From JBDRFZ01 sp043818395 (GTDB taxonomy: Bacteria; Patescibacteriota; Patescibacteriia; 2-12-FULL-60-25), in contig JBDRFZ010000028.1 of assembly GCA_043818395.1 (NCBI GenBank), positions 1-45,480 on the forward strand: a stretch of DNA of 45,480 nucleotides. The letters run 5' to 3'. The notes below the pieces were generated by a model that did no database searches, was not told the origin of the DNA, and was given only the letters and a program-made list of their open reading frames with translations. Positions 30,207 through 38,760 of the stretch are shown here, piece after piece; positions within the stretch are counted from its first letter, which is position 1, and each line of letters opens with the position of its first letter. The translations under genes were made by a program, and so were the position numbers.

Positions 30207-32045
30207 ATGAAAAAAACGAGGGCTGAAAAAATAAAAAAAATATTTTTTACCGGCTCGTTGTTTTTCATTTTATCGCCGACTCTGGTTTCGGCGATCTGTT
30301 GCAATTGCCATGCGGCAAGCGAACCAACGAAAAATATATGCCTTACAGGCGATTACGATACGTGTGCAAACCTGAAATCCAGCAATAGCAACCTGGCAAA
30401 TTACACCTGCGATAGCACGCCGCTAACTACACAATGCCAAAAAATCGTCGCTTCTAATGCCTCTGCGATTTGTTTTAATACGCCAGCTACGGCCTCGACT
30501 TATATACCGACAGAAAGTACGCCATCGGCGCTTAGCAAAACCATCGCAACGCCAAAACTAGAAATAAAGATACCGGGGCTCCAATTTCAAGAAACAGTCG
30601 ACGTGACCGGCGGCAAGGCGTATCAGCCGTTTCTCGCCCAATATATTTCTGCAGTCTATAACTACGCCGTCGGAATCTCGGTTATTGCCACGACTGTCGC
30701 CATAGTTTATGGCGGTTTCCTTTACATAGTCGGATCTGCCGCCACCTCCGTCAGCCGCGGCAAAGAGTGGATCATTAATGCGCTAATCGGTTTATTTCTG
30801 ATCCTCGGAATGCATACCATACTCTCAACCCTAAATCCAAAACTCGTCGAAATGTCCGTTCTGGGTGTAAACATCGTAAGCCGCCAGGGGGCGTTTGATG
30901 ATCCAAGTATGGAGGCGGAACGCGTCAGAGAAGCGGCCACGGTCAGTGGAGAAAGTACATCTGAAGATGAAGTAGAAATAATCGATCTTAGCGTAGGACC
31001 GCAACCCCCAGCGCCTACAGCACCGGTACAACCCACAGTTACTCCGCCTCCGCCCGGAACCGTTGTCCGAAACTCTAAAGGCGAATTTGTGGCTCAAGGA
31101 AGCTGTCCGGAGGATATGAAAAAAATTCCTTACAGTGAGCAATATGAGAAGGTTATGCGCCAAAAAATAAAATCTTTTTGTATGGATACTTACGAGGCTC
31201 CGAATCAGCCGGGTGTTTACCCTTATAATGGCGTAAACGACTGGGAGGCGGATTGGTACTGCAAGGAACATGGAAAAAGATTATGTTGGAATATGGAATG
31301 GCAAAGAGCTTGTCTGGGGCCCAACGGAGATAGATTATTTAGTTATGGTTCAAATTATGTCGAAGGCAAACAAATAACCGCTGGAAAATCTTTGGAATCG
31401 GGTCAAGCCTGGTTAACCATACCAAAACCAGAAAATCCTCAGGCCCCATGTAACTATGATTCAGATCCTGGTTCCAGAAAAAACTTAACAATAGCAGAAA
31501 AGATACTATTAAATCCCCAAGACGATATTCTAATAGTAACGTATATCATTCCATTTAAGCCAGAAACAAGTTTACTTAATCCACTTAACCCGTTATTTAT
31601 TAGTAATGATAGAGCTAAGGGTGCTAATAACGTCACAAAAAAAGATCCAGCGACAAACGCACCCTATATCTGGAAAGCAGCTTTTGATTATTTGAAGCTA
31701 TATTTAGAAAGAATTAGCGGAGCTGAACCTAGCGGAAAAAGAGCAACCTGTCAATCCGCTGAAGGAGTTTTTGATCTAACGGCAAATGTTCAGGAAATCA
31801 CCGTTTCAGCGGCAGGTAAAGATAAGACCGCTGAACAACGTATTGCCATGGGCCCGATAACTGGTGATAGTAAACCTTATGCTTGGGTTGGTTTTTACTG
31901 GAATCCGGTAGCTCATCATTATAATTCAAATCTTCTACCCGACTGTTTTAATACAGATTGGGCCAAAACAGCCCATGCTGCAGGAACGAGGGCCATGGAA
32001 AATGGATTCCGTTGTTGTTTAGACTTCCAAGAACCGGCGAACTGA
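30207..32045 (+). CDS. Pilin-like membrane domain fused to SUMF1-like domain
   Basis: 612 residues. A signal peptide (about 1-29) is followed by a Cys-rich head (CCNCH..., about 31-90), an IPGL motif at 122-125, and a two-helix domain at about 147-210 (VYNYAVGISVIATTVAIVYG; NALIGLFLILGMHTILSTLN) that matches the pilin-like conjugation proteins of Patescibacteria (VirB2/TrbC-like). A Pro/Thr linker (264-285) leads to a C-terminal domain (about 300-607) of the formylglycine-generating-enzyme/C-type-lectin fold: MDTYEAPNQPGVYP, WYCKEHGKRLCWNMEWQRAC, FDLTANVQE and NGFRCC. The enzymatic cysteine pair is not certain, so binding is as likely as catalysis. An AAGGAGG ribosome site lies four bases before the ATG. 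Two paralogues follow. Confidence 0.8.
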   Translation: MKKTRAEKIKKIFFTGSLFFILSPTLVSAICCNCHAASEPTKNICLTGDYDTCANLKSSNSNLANYTCDSTPLTTQCQKIVASNASAICFNTPATASTYIPTESTPSALSKTIATPKLEIKIPGLQFQETVDVTGGKAYQPFLAQYISAVYNYAVGISVIATTVAIVYGGFLYIVGSAATSVSRGKEWIINALIGLFLILGMHTILSTLNPKLVEMSVLGVNIVSRQGAFDDPSMEAERVREAATVSGESTSEDEVEIIDLSVGPQPPAPTAPVQPTVTPPPPGTVVRNSKGEFVAQGSCPEDMKKIPYSEQYEKVMRQKIKSFCMDTYEAPNQPGVYPYNGVNDWEADWYCKEHGKRLCWNMEWQRACLGPNGDRLFSYGSNYVEGKQITAGKSLESGQAWLTIPKPENPQAPCNYDSDPGSRKNLTIAEKILLNPQDDILIVTYIIPFKPETSLLNPLNPLFISNDRAKGANNVTKKDPATNAPYIWKAAFDYLKLYLERISGAEPSGKRATCQSAEGVFDLTANVQEITVSAAGKDKTAEQRIAMGPITGDSKPYAWVGFYWNPVAHHYNSNLLPDCFNTDWAKTAHAAGTRAMENGFRCCLDFQEPAN

Positions 32046-32092
32046 CGAAAAATCTTTTAAAAGCAAGCGTGACTTTTTCTAATCGTTTCTAA

Positions 32093-33538
32093 CTACGGCG
32101 CAGGTGTAGGATCTGGTGGGGTCACCTTAGCAGGATTTGGACGTATAATATTAGTTATAGCCGCCCAATTACCGCACGCTGACTTCAAACAAACACTGCC
32201 ATAAGTAGTTGGCCAATTTACTTGTCCTTGTACAATCCTTGCCTTCCCGCTCTGGTTCTCCCATCCTAAAAAAATGGTCGAATGCATTCCTTGACATTCG
32301 GTGTTTCCCGAGTACATCCACAACACATCGCCCGGCTTTAATTCATTAGACCATGAATCTGGGTAACCTTCACCCCCTAATCTCATGGCGATGTCGCGCG
32401 CTTTGGCTATTGCTGCTCCTTGAGTAGCTACACAATCCGACTTTTTATCAGCTTGTGAACATTTGTTATTACAAACCAGGCCGCTAAAGTCTCCAAAATC
32501 CATAATCCGTATGCTTTGATATGTATCCTTTGGCCTTAGTGTTACGGGGTTCGGCTGATGCGGCTGGCAAGACCACTGGGGAAAGAGTTTTTTCTTCTCT
32601 TTTGCGTTGCCCAAGTGTAAGCATTCCTTATCTCCTACTCCTGCCAATGTCCATAAAAAACCGCTAGTCGCTCCACATGATGTTAATGCAGCCTTACACC
32701 TAACGGCTATATCGGCAGCTTGTTGAATGCGTGATGAAAATGTATTTCCAGTTAAAAGTGGAATTATTTTTTCAAAAAATTCTATTGTATGTCCAGTAAA
32801 TGCATAACTTGTTCCATTCTTTCCCTTTGGCTCCCCGCTTCTATCCGGCGTCGTTACTACCGCCCAATCGAGCGGACAGGGTTCAGATGATGGCGTGAAT
32901 GAGGGAGCTACCTCGCCGCCCATTGTCGGTGGAGTAGACAGAGACACTGCTGGTGCTTCTGGGGCAGTAGGTGTGGGTTCTGCTCTTGGAATCACAGGGG
33001 GGAGATAAGTGGGCTCCCGTGTAGTACTTAATACTTCAGCAACACGTCCAAGTAATACTGGATTAACACTCTCAACTGCAAGACTTTTTGGTTCAACGAG
33101 ATTTTGATTTAACGTCGCTAAAATTGTATAAGTTCCAAAAATCAACATCAAGCCAATCAGAGCATCTTTAATGATTTCCTTTCCGCGGGTTACGCTACCC
33201 ATACTCGAACCCAAGATGTAGCGAAAGCCGCCGTAGACGATCATGACCGCTGCCGCGATCACTGAAACACCGACTAAATACGCATAAACAGCTGCGATAT
33301 AGGCTCCAAGCCAAGGTATGTAAATTTTCCCGGCAGTTCTGATAACCGGCAATTTTTTAAAATCCAAGCCGGGTATGGAAACGTTTAATTTGGGGATTTT
33401 TATTTTTTCTGCAAAAGTCGGCGTGGCATAAATCAAAAAAAATGCGGAGAGGGAGATAAAAAAGACTGCCAAAAATAAAAACGAAAAAAGCTGTTTTTTC
33501 CTCCGTGTTTTTTTTGCCGATTGATCTTTATTGTGCAT
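32093..33538 (-). CDS. Pilin-like membrane domain fused to possible NlpC/P60-like domain
   Basis: 481 residues, read opposite to its two paralogues. ATG at 33538; an earlier TTG at 33541 is ignored. Signal segment (about 15-44), an IPGL motif, then the two-helix pilin-like domain (about 80-150; AVMIVYGGFRYILGS, KDALIGLMLIFGTYTILATL), a Pro/Thr linker (about 175-215) and a Cys-rich C-terminal domain of about 250 residues. In it, FGDFSGLVC resembles the DCSGLV start of NlpC/P60 peptidases, and LKPGDVLWMYSG with HSTIFLGW resembles their GD...H motif. The catalytic Cys is not in its usual place, so the assignment is tentative. The Cys-rich head of the other two is missing. A TATAGT box lies nine bases before the ATG. 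Confidence 0.7.
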   Translation of the reverse strand: MHNKDQSAKKTRRKKQLFSFLFLAVFFISLSAFFLIYATPTFAEKIKIPKLNVSIPGLDFKKLPVIRTAGKIYIPWLGAYIAAVYAYLVGVSVIAAAVMIVYGGFRYILGSSMGSVTRGKEIIKDALIGLMLIFGTYTILATLNQNLVEPKSLAVESVNPVLLGRVAEVLSTTREPTYLPPVIPRAEPTPTAPEAPAVSLSTPPTMGGEVAPSFTPSSEPCPLDWAVVTTPDRSGEPKGKNGTSYAFTGHTIEFFEKIIPLLTGNTFSSRIQQAADIAVRCKAALTSCGATSGFLWTLAGVGDKECLHLGNAKEKKKLFPQWSCQPHQPNPVTLRPKDTYQSIRIMDFGDFSGLVCNNKCSQADKKSDCVATQGAAIAKARDIAMRLGGEGYPDSWSNELKPGDVLWMYSGNTECQGMHSTIFLGWENQSGKARIVQGQVNWPTTYGSVCLKSACGNWAAITNIIRPNPAKVTPPDPTPAP

Positions 33539-33646
33539 CAATTGCTGACTATAGTTTAAACTTGAATCATGTTTAAATCAACTTTCGTGATATCATGGAG
33601 TGGATTGTAAAAGTACAAGATCCAAAAGCCTGTAAATATTCAAAAA

Positions 33647-35659
33647 ATGGCCGAGATAAAATCAATGAACCGACATTTAAAATCTATAACAAACGACCAA
33701 GCTACAAAAAGAACCTTCGGTGTGGTTTTATTATTTTTTCAGTTGATTTTTTCATTTTTCATCGTGAGCCCCGCCTTTGCCGAGGTTTGTTGTAAATGCA
33801 TTTCAGCCGACAAACCAGATAAAAATATCTGTCTTACGGTAAATGCCGATGACTCTACAAGTCCGGCGGCCTGCGCTGGAATTCCCGGAAACGGCAACCA
33901 AGCAACCAGATCCCTTACCTGCACACTGTTACCTGCAAATCAATGCAAGCGAATATCTGAAGGGATGTGTCACGAAGGTCCGGCGGTGGCGGCAAATTAT
34001 ACCGGCAACGGCTCCGCAGCCGGCACCTCTAATGACGGAACCGAAATCGGCGAAGCTTATGCTCCCAATGTTGCTATACCGGGACTTTATTATTCCGCAC
34101 CCACCGTATCAGGAGTTTATATCAACGTTCCGTTTTTGGCCGAATATATTCAAGCGGTCTATAACTATGCGATCGGTATTGCCATTATCGCCACCGCGGT
34201 AATGATCGTCTACGGCGGCTTCCGCTACATCCTGGGTTCAGCCTTGTCCGACGTCACCCGCGGAAAAGAAATTATTAAAGACGCTTTGATCGGTTTAGTG
34301 CTGGTCCTGGGCATGCATACGATTTTATCAACCATCAACCCGGCAACAACGGAGTTGCAGTCTTTAAGTCTGCTTAACGTAAATAGAGACATGCTTGATG
34401 AAAATGAACAAATGGTCACGCAATCTTCTAGTGAGCATCCCGAGGCATTAAATACAAGACCGACTCCGATTACAGCTCCCTCTCATACCACTACGCCATC
34501 ACCCCCTGGCGGTAGTCCTGATTTACCAGAAGGCGCACCTCCCATGACTCCATACCCCAATTTTACATTACCTCCCACGCCTGGATCCCTGGGTTGGATA
34601 CATAATGGTAATTGCGATTTTGAAATCAACCAAGCCGGCCAGCCAACCGCGCTTTCCATGTACAGATGTGCGTTCGAGGTTGTAGCTAAAGAAATGGGCA
34701 TTGATCCATGCTACATGATGGGTCCATTAACAAGAGAAGCAAAAATGATAATACCCGGAATCGTCGGCCATGACGAAGAAGGCGACCCGAAGCAGATAAA
34801 AAGATTCTCACAAAGAGGAAAAAGCTATCTGGCAACGCAAGGTAGAGGCGGATTTACATGGACGCCTGGAACATACAAGGGACCTAATGACGATCATGTT
34901 CTGAATTATTCTTTAGATGATTTAGACCTTGATCCGGATTATTCTCATGATGTGGGTTTTGGTACAACTATAGCACCGGCAAACTGCCCTATACCATCCA
35001 AAAAATTAAGGCTTCAGCCTTATTATGCCTTACTTGGTGCCGCCCAGTGGATCAGGTGCGCGCTGGACGGTAAAACCAATTATTCTTCATACTGGAAATT
35101 CCCTCCGTTATATAATGATCAAACTTATAATTATGCGATTTATAATGTTTTTAAAGATTGGGGTGGAGGTGCAAAAAAAACAGATTATTTTTCTATAACA
35201 GATAAAAATCGAAGCTTTATGCATCTTCAGGGGACACATGCGTATTACGTAGGCCAGTGCCGCATTCTTGGAAATCCGTATTTAGCGATTCTTAAAGACT
35301 TTAGTAATTGGAAGGATCAAAATCCAACAAATAAATTCTGGATGAAAAAAACTGCGAACGCCGTAAGCCACTTTTCCGTTTGTCGCGGAGACTTGCCCCT
35401 GGATAAAAACGAATGCATCGCATATGTTAATACATATCTAAAAGATCTCCACGTTGATCCGATTGAATGTACAAAACAGACTTGCTTTTATGATCCAAAT
35501 AGACCAGAAGGAAACTTCCCAATCCGACAAAAAGCAATGGGTGGAAAAAATATACTCGTGCCCGTTGACCATTTTTGTTTATATGATACGCAATGCGGAA
35601 GCGATGAAGAATGCAAAGCTAAAGTTGAGTGGGCGGCCGGAGTATGCGTAAAAAAATAA
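33647..35659 (+). CDS. Pilin-like membrane domain fused to lytic-transglycosylase-like domain
   Basis: 670 residues; an ATG at 33665 is an alternative start. Signal segment (about 24-45), Cys-rich head (VCCKCISADKPDKNICL, like the paralogue at 30207), IPGL motif, and two-helix pilin-like domain (about 165-230; AVMIVYGGFRYILGS, LIGLVLVLGMHTILSTINP). A Pro-rich linker (about 270-312) leads to a C-terminal domain whose start, MGIDPCYMMGPLTREA, recalls lytic transglycosylases with Glu364 in place of the catalytic Glu, followed by a GFGTTIAPA segment, a helix (YYALLGAAQWIRCAL) and YNYAIYN with GGG near 494-508. The tail is Cys-rich. Wall cleavage is a reasonable guess, not proof. It diverges from the paralogue on the minus strand. 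Confidence 0.72.
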   Translation: MAEIKSMNRHLKSITNDQATKRTFGVVLLFFQLIFSFFIVSPAFAEVCCKCISADKPDKNICLTVNADDSTSPAACAGIPGNGNQATRSLTCTLLPANQCKRISEGMCHEGPAVAANYTGNGSAAGTSNDGTEIGEAYAPNVAIPGLYYSAPTVSGVYINVPFLAEYIQAVYNYAIGIAIIATAVMIVYGGFRYILGSALSDVTRGKEIIKDALIGLVLVLGMHTILSTINPATTELQSLSLLNVNRDMLDENEQMVTQSSSEHPEALNTRPTPITAPSHTTTPSPPGGSPDLPEGAPPMTPYPNFTLPPTPGSLGWIHNGNCDFEINQAGQPTALSMYRCAFEVVAKEMGIDPCYMMGPLTREAKMIIPGIVGHDEEGDPKQIKRFSQRGKSYLATQGRGGFTWTPGTYKGPNDDHVLNYSLDDLDLDPDYSHDVGFGTTIAPANCPIPSKKLRLQPYYALLGAAQWIRCALDGKTNYSSYWKFPPLYNDQTYNYAIYNVFKDWGGGAKKTDYFSITDKNRSFMHLQGTHAYYVGQCRILGNPYLAILKDFSNWKDQNPTNKFWMKKTANAVSHFSVCRGDLPLDKNECIAYVNTYLKDLHVDPIECTKQTCFYDPNRPEGNFPIRQKAMGGKNILVPVDHFCLYDTQCGSDEECKAKVEWAAGVCVKK

Positions 35660-35703
35660 AAAAATCAATATCCTGAAAACCCTGGGTGCAAATAATAAAA
35701 CAA

Positions 35704-35812
35704 TATGCTAAGAATTAGGCCGTATGGGCAAGATCATGACTGTTTACTTTTGCGCCAAATGCGAAGCCCAGGCCTCTAAATGGTCGGGCCGGTGTTTGGA
35801 ATGCGGGGCCCA
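35704..35812 (+). pseudogene. Broken 5' copy of radA
   Basis: 107 bases starting at TATGCTAAG align without gaps, with 16 differences, to 37373-37479 at the start of radA. The frame beginning at 35724 reads MGKIMTVYFCAKCEAQASKW and on to the zinc-finger cysteines, then leaves the radA sequence at CLECGA and runs on in unrelated sequence to a stop at 35898-35900. It is the 5' end left when radA was split; the whole gene lies 1.6 kb downstream after the abiE pair. It may still supply transcription to abiEi. Confidence 0.8.
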
Positions 35813-35892
35813 CTCCATTTTTTTTGACTACTTTTATTTGATAATCTACACTGGAAGTAAGAAATTTTATTACCTCCGTCAACCAAATACCC

Positions 35893-36465
35893 ATGGATAG
35901 CCTACTTGCCAAACTTTATCAATCCGCAAAGACAATCCTAACGGGCAAAGATCTGGCTTTGCTCTGGCAGGAAACCAACCCGAATAATTTAAAAGCCAAG
36001 ATCGCCTACTATGTTAAGCAGGGCGCTCTGATCCGCCTGACCCGAGGCGTTTTCGCCAAAGATAAAAATTATAATCCCAAAGAATTGGCCACCAGCATTT
36101 ATACTCCTTCATACATTAGCTTTGAGACCGTGCTGCGTGAAGCCGGGGTTATTTTTCAGCATTATGATGTGATCTTCGTCGCCGCTCCCTGGCCGAAAAC
36201 CATCACCATCGATAAAACAACCGTGACTTTCAGAAAGCTGAAAGATGCTTTGCTGTTTAATCCGGCAGGCATAGAAAATAAAGATAACTACAGCATCGCC
36301 TCACCGGAGAGAGCCTTCCTGGATACCATATATCTTTTTCCCGAATATTACTTTGACAACCTACGTTCCATAAACTGGGAAAAGTGTTTTGCACTGGTCC
36401 AGGTTTATGCAAACCGGCAATTAGTCAAACGTTTAAAAAAATATCAAAAAAAATATGCTCAATAG
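35893..36465 (+). CDS. AbiEi-type antitoxin / transcriptional regulator
   Basis: 190 residues. N-terminal winged-helix-like domain (about 1-55: LTGKDLALLWQ, LKAKIAYYVKQGALIRLTRGVF), then a C-terminal AbiEi domain (ELATSIYTPSYISFETVLREAGVI and SPERAFLDTIYL). Antitoxins of this type IV family act as repressors of their own operon and oppose the AbiEii nucleotidyltransferase without binding it directly. The stop overlaps the toxin start by 11 bases, as usual for such pairs. The ATG at 35893 overlaps the end of the frame of the radA remnant, so the cassette may be read from radA-like upstream sequence. It and its partner lie between the two copies of the radA 5' end and are probably mobile cargo. 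Confidence 0.85.
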   Translation: MDSLLAKLYQSAKTILTGKDLALLWQETNPNNLKAKIAYYVKQGALIRLTRGVFAKDKNYNPKELATSIYTPSYISFETVLREAGVIFQHYDVIFVAAPWPKTITIDKTTVTFRKLKDALLFNPAGIENKDNYSIASPERAFLDTIYLFPEYYFDNLRSINWEKCFALVQVYANRQLVKRLKKYQKKYAQ

Positions 36466-37168
36466 GGAAAAACACCAGCTTATCATGGGTCGCATCCTGC
36501 GAGATATTTATTCTGATATTTCTATTGCCTCGCTACTCGGCTTTAAAGGCGGCACCTGCGCATATCTTTTTTACCATCTGCCCCGCCTCTCGGTAGATTT
36601 GGATTTTGACTTGCTTGAAGATGACAAAAATGAACAACGCTTGATTTTCGATGCGGTCAAAAAAATTCTGGAAACTCACGGGGAGATTAAGGATAGCTGT
36701 GTTAAACGCCATACGATTTTCTTTTTGCTTTCTTATGGCGATGCCGACCACAATATCAAGTTTGAAGTGAATACCCGGATGCACCTGCCGGACATAAAAG
36801 ATTATTTTGAGCTGAAAGAGTACCTCGGCATTTCAATGTTGGTCGGTAAAAAGCCCTATCTTTTTGCGAGCAAACTGGCGGCTCTTACTTTACGGAGCGA
36901 AACCGCCATGCGTGATATTTATGATATCTGGTACTTCGCCAAAAACAACTGGGACATTGATGCTGAAGCGCTGGGAATTTTGACGAATAAAACCGTGAAA
37001 GAACATCTAGCGGATTGCATCGCATTGATCGAAAAAGTCAAAGACAACCAAATCCTCCACGGACTTGGCGAGCTGTTGGATGAAAAAGACAAAGCGTGGG
37101 TCAAAACACACTTGAGGCTAGAGGCCATATTCTTGCTTAAGAATTACATGACGGTGTTAAAAAAATAA
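36455..37168 (+). CDS. AbiEii-type nucleotidyltransferase toxin
   Basis: 237 residues. The nucleotidyltransferase signature is split as usual: GFKGGTCAYLFYHLPRLSVD followed by LDFDL, giving the GG loop and the metal-binding aspartates. Later KPYLFASKLAALTLRSETAMRD and IYDIWYF match the conserved AbiEii core. Such toxins transfer nucleotides, often to tRNA ends, and block growth during phage attack. No frameshift is seen, so it should be active. It overlaps the antitoxin by 11 bases. Beyond it lies a repeat element (37189-37292) and then radA. Whether it defends against phage or only keeps the cassette cannot be told. Confidence 0.87.
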   Translation: MLNREKHQLIMGRILRDIYSDISIASLLGFKGGTCAYLFYHLPRLSVDLDFDLLEDDKNEQRLIFDAVKKILETHGEIKDSCVKRHTIFFLLSYGDADHNIKFEVNTRMHLPDIKDYFELKEYLGISMLVGKKPYLFASKLAALTLRSETAMRDIYDIWYFAKNNWDIDAEALGILTNKTVKEHLADCIALIEKVKDNQILHGLGELLDEKDKAWVKTHLRLEAIFLLKNYMTVLKK

Positions 37169-37188
37169 CTCCTAAATACAGTATACTG

Positions 37189-37292
37189 CCGTCCTCTGCC
37201 TCGACGTTGCGTCGGGGTGAAGGATCTTTCGGCCGGAAGGTGAAAAAAGATCCTTCAACATCGGCATCAGATGCCTTAGTTCAGGACGACGG
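37189..37292. repeat. Intergenic inverted-repeat element
   Basis: Ends in CCGTCCT and AGGACGACGG, with an inner stem GAAGGATCTTT/AAAGATCCTTC at about 37219-37256. It is a relative of the element at 38761-38879. It occupies most of the gap between the toxin gene and radA and may end toxin transcription. Confidence 0.65.
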
Positions 37293-37372
37293 TTTAGCAG
37301 AAAGCTCATTTCAGAACATTTTTAGAAAAGACTGAATAGTTACATTTGCAGGATTTTGCGTTAAAAAATAAC

Positions 37373-37479
37373 TATGCTAAGAAGTAAGCGTTATGACCAA
37401 GCTCACTACCGTCTATTTTTGCGCCAAATGCCAAGCCCAGACCTCCAAATGGTCGGGCCGGTGTTTGGAGTGCGGGGCC
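37373..37479 (+). repeat. Right copy of the 107-base radA 5' duplication
   Basis: Functional copy, starting at the TATGCT (-10-like) before radA and ending within its zinc finger. Paired with 35704-35810 (91 of 107 bases equal). Confidence 0.85.
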
Positions 37480-38754
37480 TGGGGCACGCTTAAGGAAGAG
37501 CAGGCTTTTTCCCAGGGCGACCAAAAAGAAAAACAAGACGTCCCGCCGGGCAAACCAGTCTCTTTTTCTTTGGATTCCACGCCGCCAGCCGTAATTAATT
37601 CCACTAAATTACCCATTTTAGACGAAGTGCTTGGCGGAGGGCTGGTGGCCGGATCAGTTACACTCTTAGCTGGTGAACCGGGCATCGGCAAATCCACGCT
37701 TCTGGCGCAGGTGGCACTGGCCTTGGCTTCATCTGACGGGCGGGTTATCTATGTCACGGGTGAAGAATCTCCGGCGCAAATCAGGCGCCGCTTGGAACGG
37801 CTGGTAAAAATTATTCCGGCGGGAGTGGAATTTTTGGACCAATCCGATGCGGCTATTGTGGCTAAAACAATCGAAATCGAAAAACCAACACTTTTTATTA
37901 TTGATTCCATCCAGAGCTTGCGCACACCGGGCGTGAGCGGTGAAGCAGGCAGTGTCAATCAAGTTAAAGCCAGTGCTGCCACAGTTGCCCAAGCTGCAAA
38001 ATCATCCGGCGTGCCCGTACTGCTTATCGGCCAGGTGACCAAGGACGGTGATATCGCCGGCCCCCGCGTCCTTGAACACCTTGTTGACTCAGTATTGTTC
38101 TTAGAAGGAGACAATCAAGAACGCTATAGAATACTAAGAGTGCTCAAGCATCGATTCGGCACTACAGACGAAGTCAGCCTGATGAGCATGACCGAACACG
38201 GTTTGGAAACCGTTCTTGATCCTTCAAGCGAGCTTCTTTGCGACAGGCCGCGCGGAGTTCCGGGATCTGCCGTTACTTGTCTCATGGAAGGACGGCGCCC
38301 CATGATGCTGGAGATCCAGGCCCTTGTCTCCCCCGCCGGATATGGAACTCCGGCCAGGCGCGCAACCGGCGTTGATTCGGGTCGGCTCGGCATGCTTATC
38401 GCCGTACTCGCGCGCCGCGCCAGCATCTCGGCCGTGGATAAAGACGTTTATGCCAACGCGGCAGGCGGCTTGAACGCGCGCGATCCGAGTGTTGATCTGG
38501 GATTAGCTACGGCTATTGCCAGCGCCGTAAAAGATTCTGGTTTGGATCCCAGATTATGTCTCTTTGGTGAAGTCGGTTTATCCGGAGAACTACGGCCAGT
38601 ACCTTTACCGGAACTGCGTATGAAAGAAATCAAGCGCCTAGGTTTTTCACAGGTAGTGTTGCCCAAAAAACAAGGCAAGAACGCACCTTCGGGCTTAGAA
38701 GTAAGAGAAGCTTCAACGTTACGCGAGGCATTACAGATGGCAAAGATTATTTAA
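37393..38754 (+). CDS. radA: DNA repair protein RadA
   Basis: RecA-like branch-migration protein for recombinational repair, 453 residues, usual length. N-terminal C4 zinc finger (C10, C13, C24, C27), RecA-like ATPase core with Walker A GEPGIGKS at 94-101, the family KNRFG motif here as KHRFG (VLKHRFGTTDEV), and a C-terminal Lon-like domain (DLGLATAIAS; GEVGLSGELRPV). The frame is intact, but its first 29 codons exist again upstream at 35724 in a diverged form, so its present 5' end may have come from elsewhere. It is convergent with recG, another branch-migration enzyme, across a repeat-filled gap. Confidence 0.96.
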   Translation: MTKLTTVYFCAKCQAQTSKWSGRCLECGAWGTLKEEQAFSQGDQKEKQDVPPGKPVSFSLDSTPPAVINSTKLPILDEVLGGGLVAGSVTLLAGEPGIGKSTLLAQVALALASSDGRVIYVTGEESPAQIRRRLERLVKIIPAGVEFLDQSDAAIVAKTIEIEKPTLFIIDSIQSLRTPGVSGEAGSVNQVKASAATVAQAAKSSGVPVLLIGQVTKDGDIAGPRVLEHLVDSVLFLEGDNQERYRILRVLKHRFGTTDEVSLMSMTEHGLETVLDPSSELLCDRPRGVPGSAVTCLMEGRRPMMLEIQALVSPAGYGTPARRATGVDSGRLGMLIAVLARRASISAVDKDVYANAAGGLNARDPSVDLGLATAIASAVKDSGLDPRLCLFGEVGLSGELRPVPLPELRMKEIKRLGFSQVVLPKKQGKNAPSGLEVREASTLREALQMAKII

Positions 38755-38760
38755 TAACCT

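Noticed and set aside
30207..32045. Diversity-generating retroelement target (SUMF1-like C-terminus)
   Set aside because: No reverse transcriptase, template repeat or adenine-biased variable repeat was seen in the window. It could still be elsewhere in the genome.
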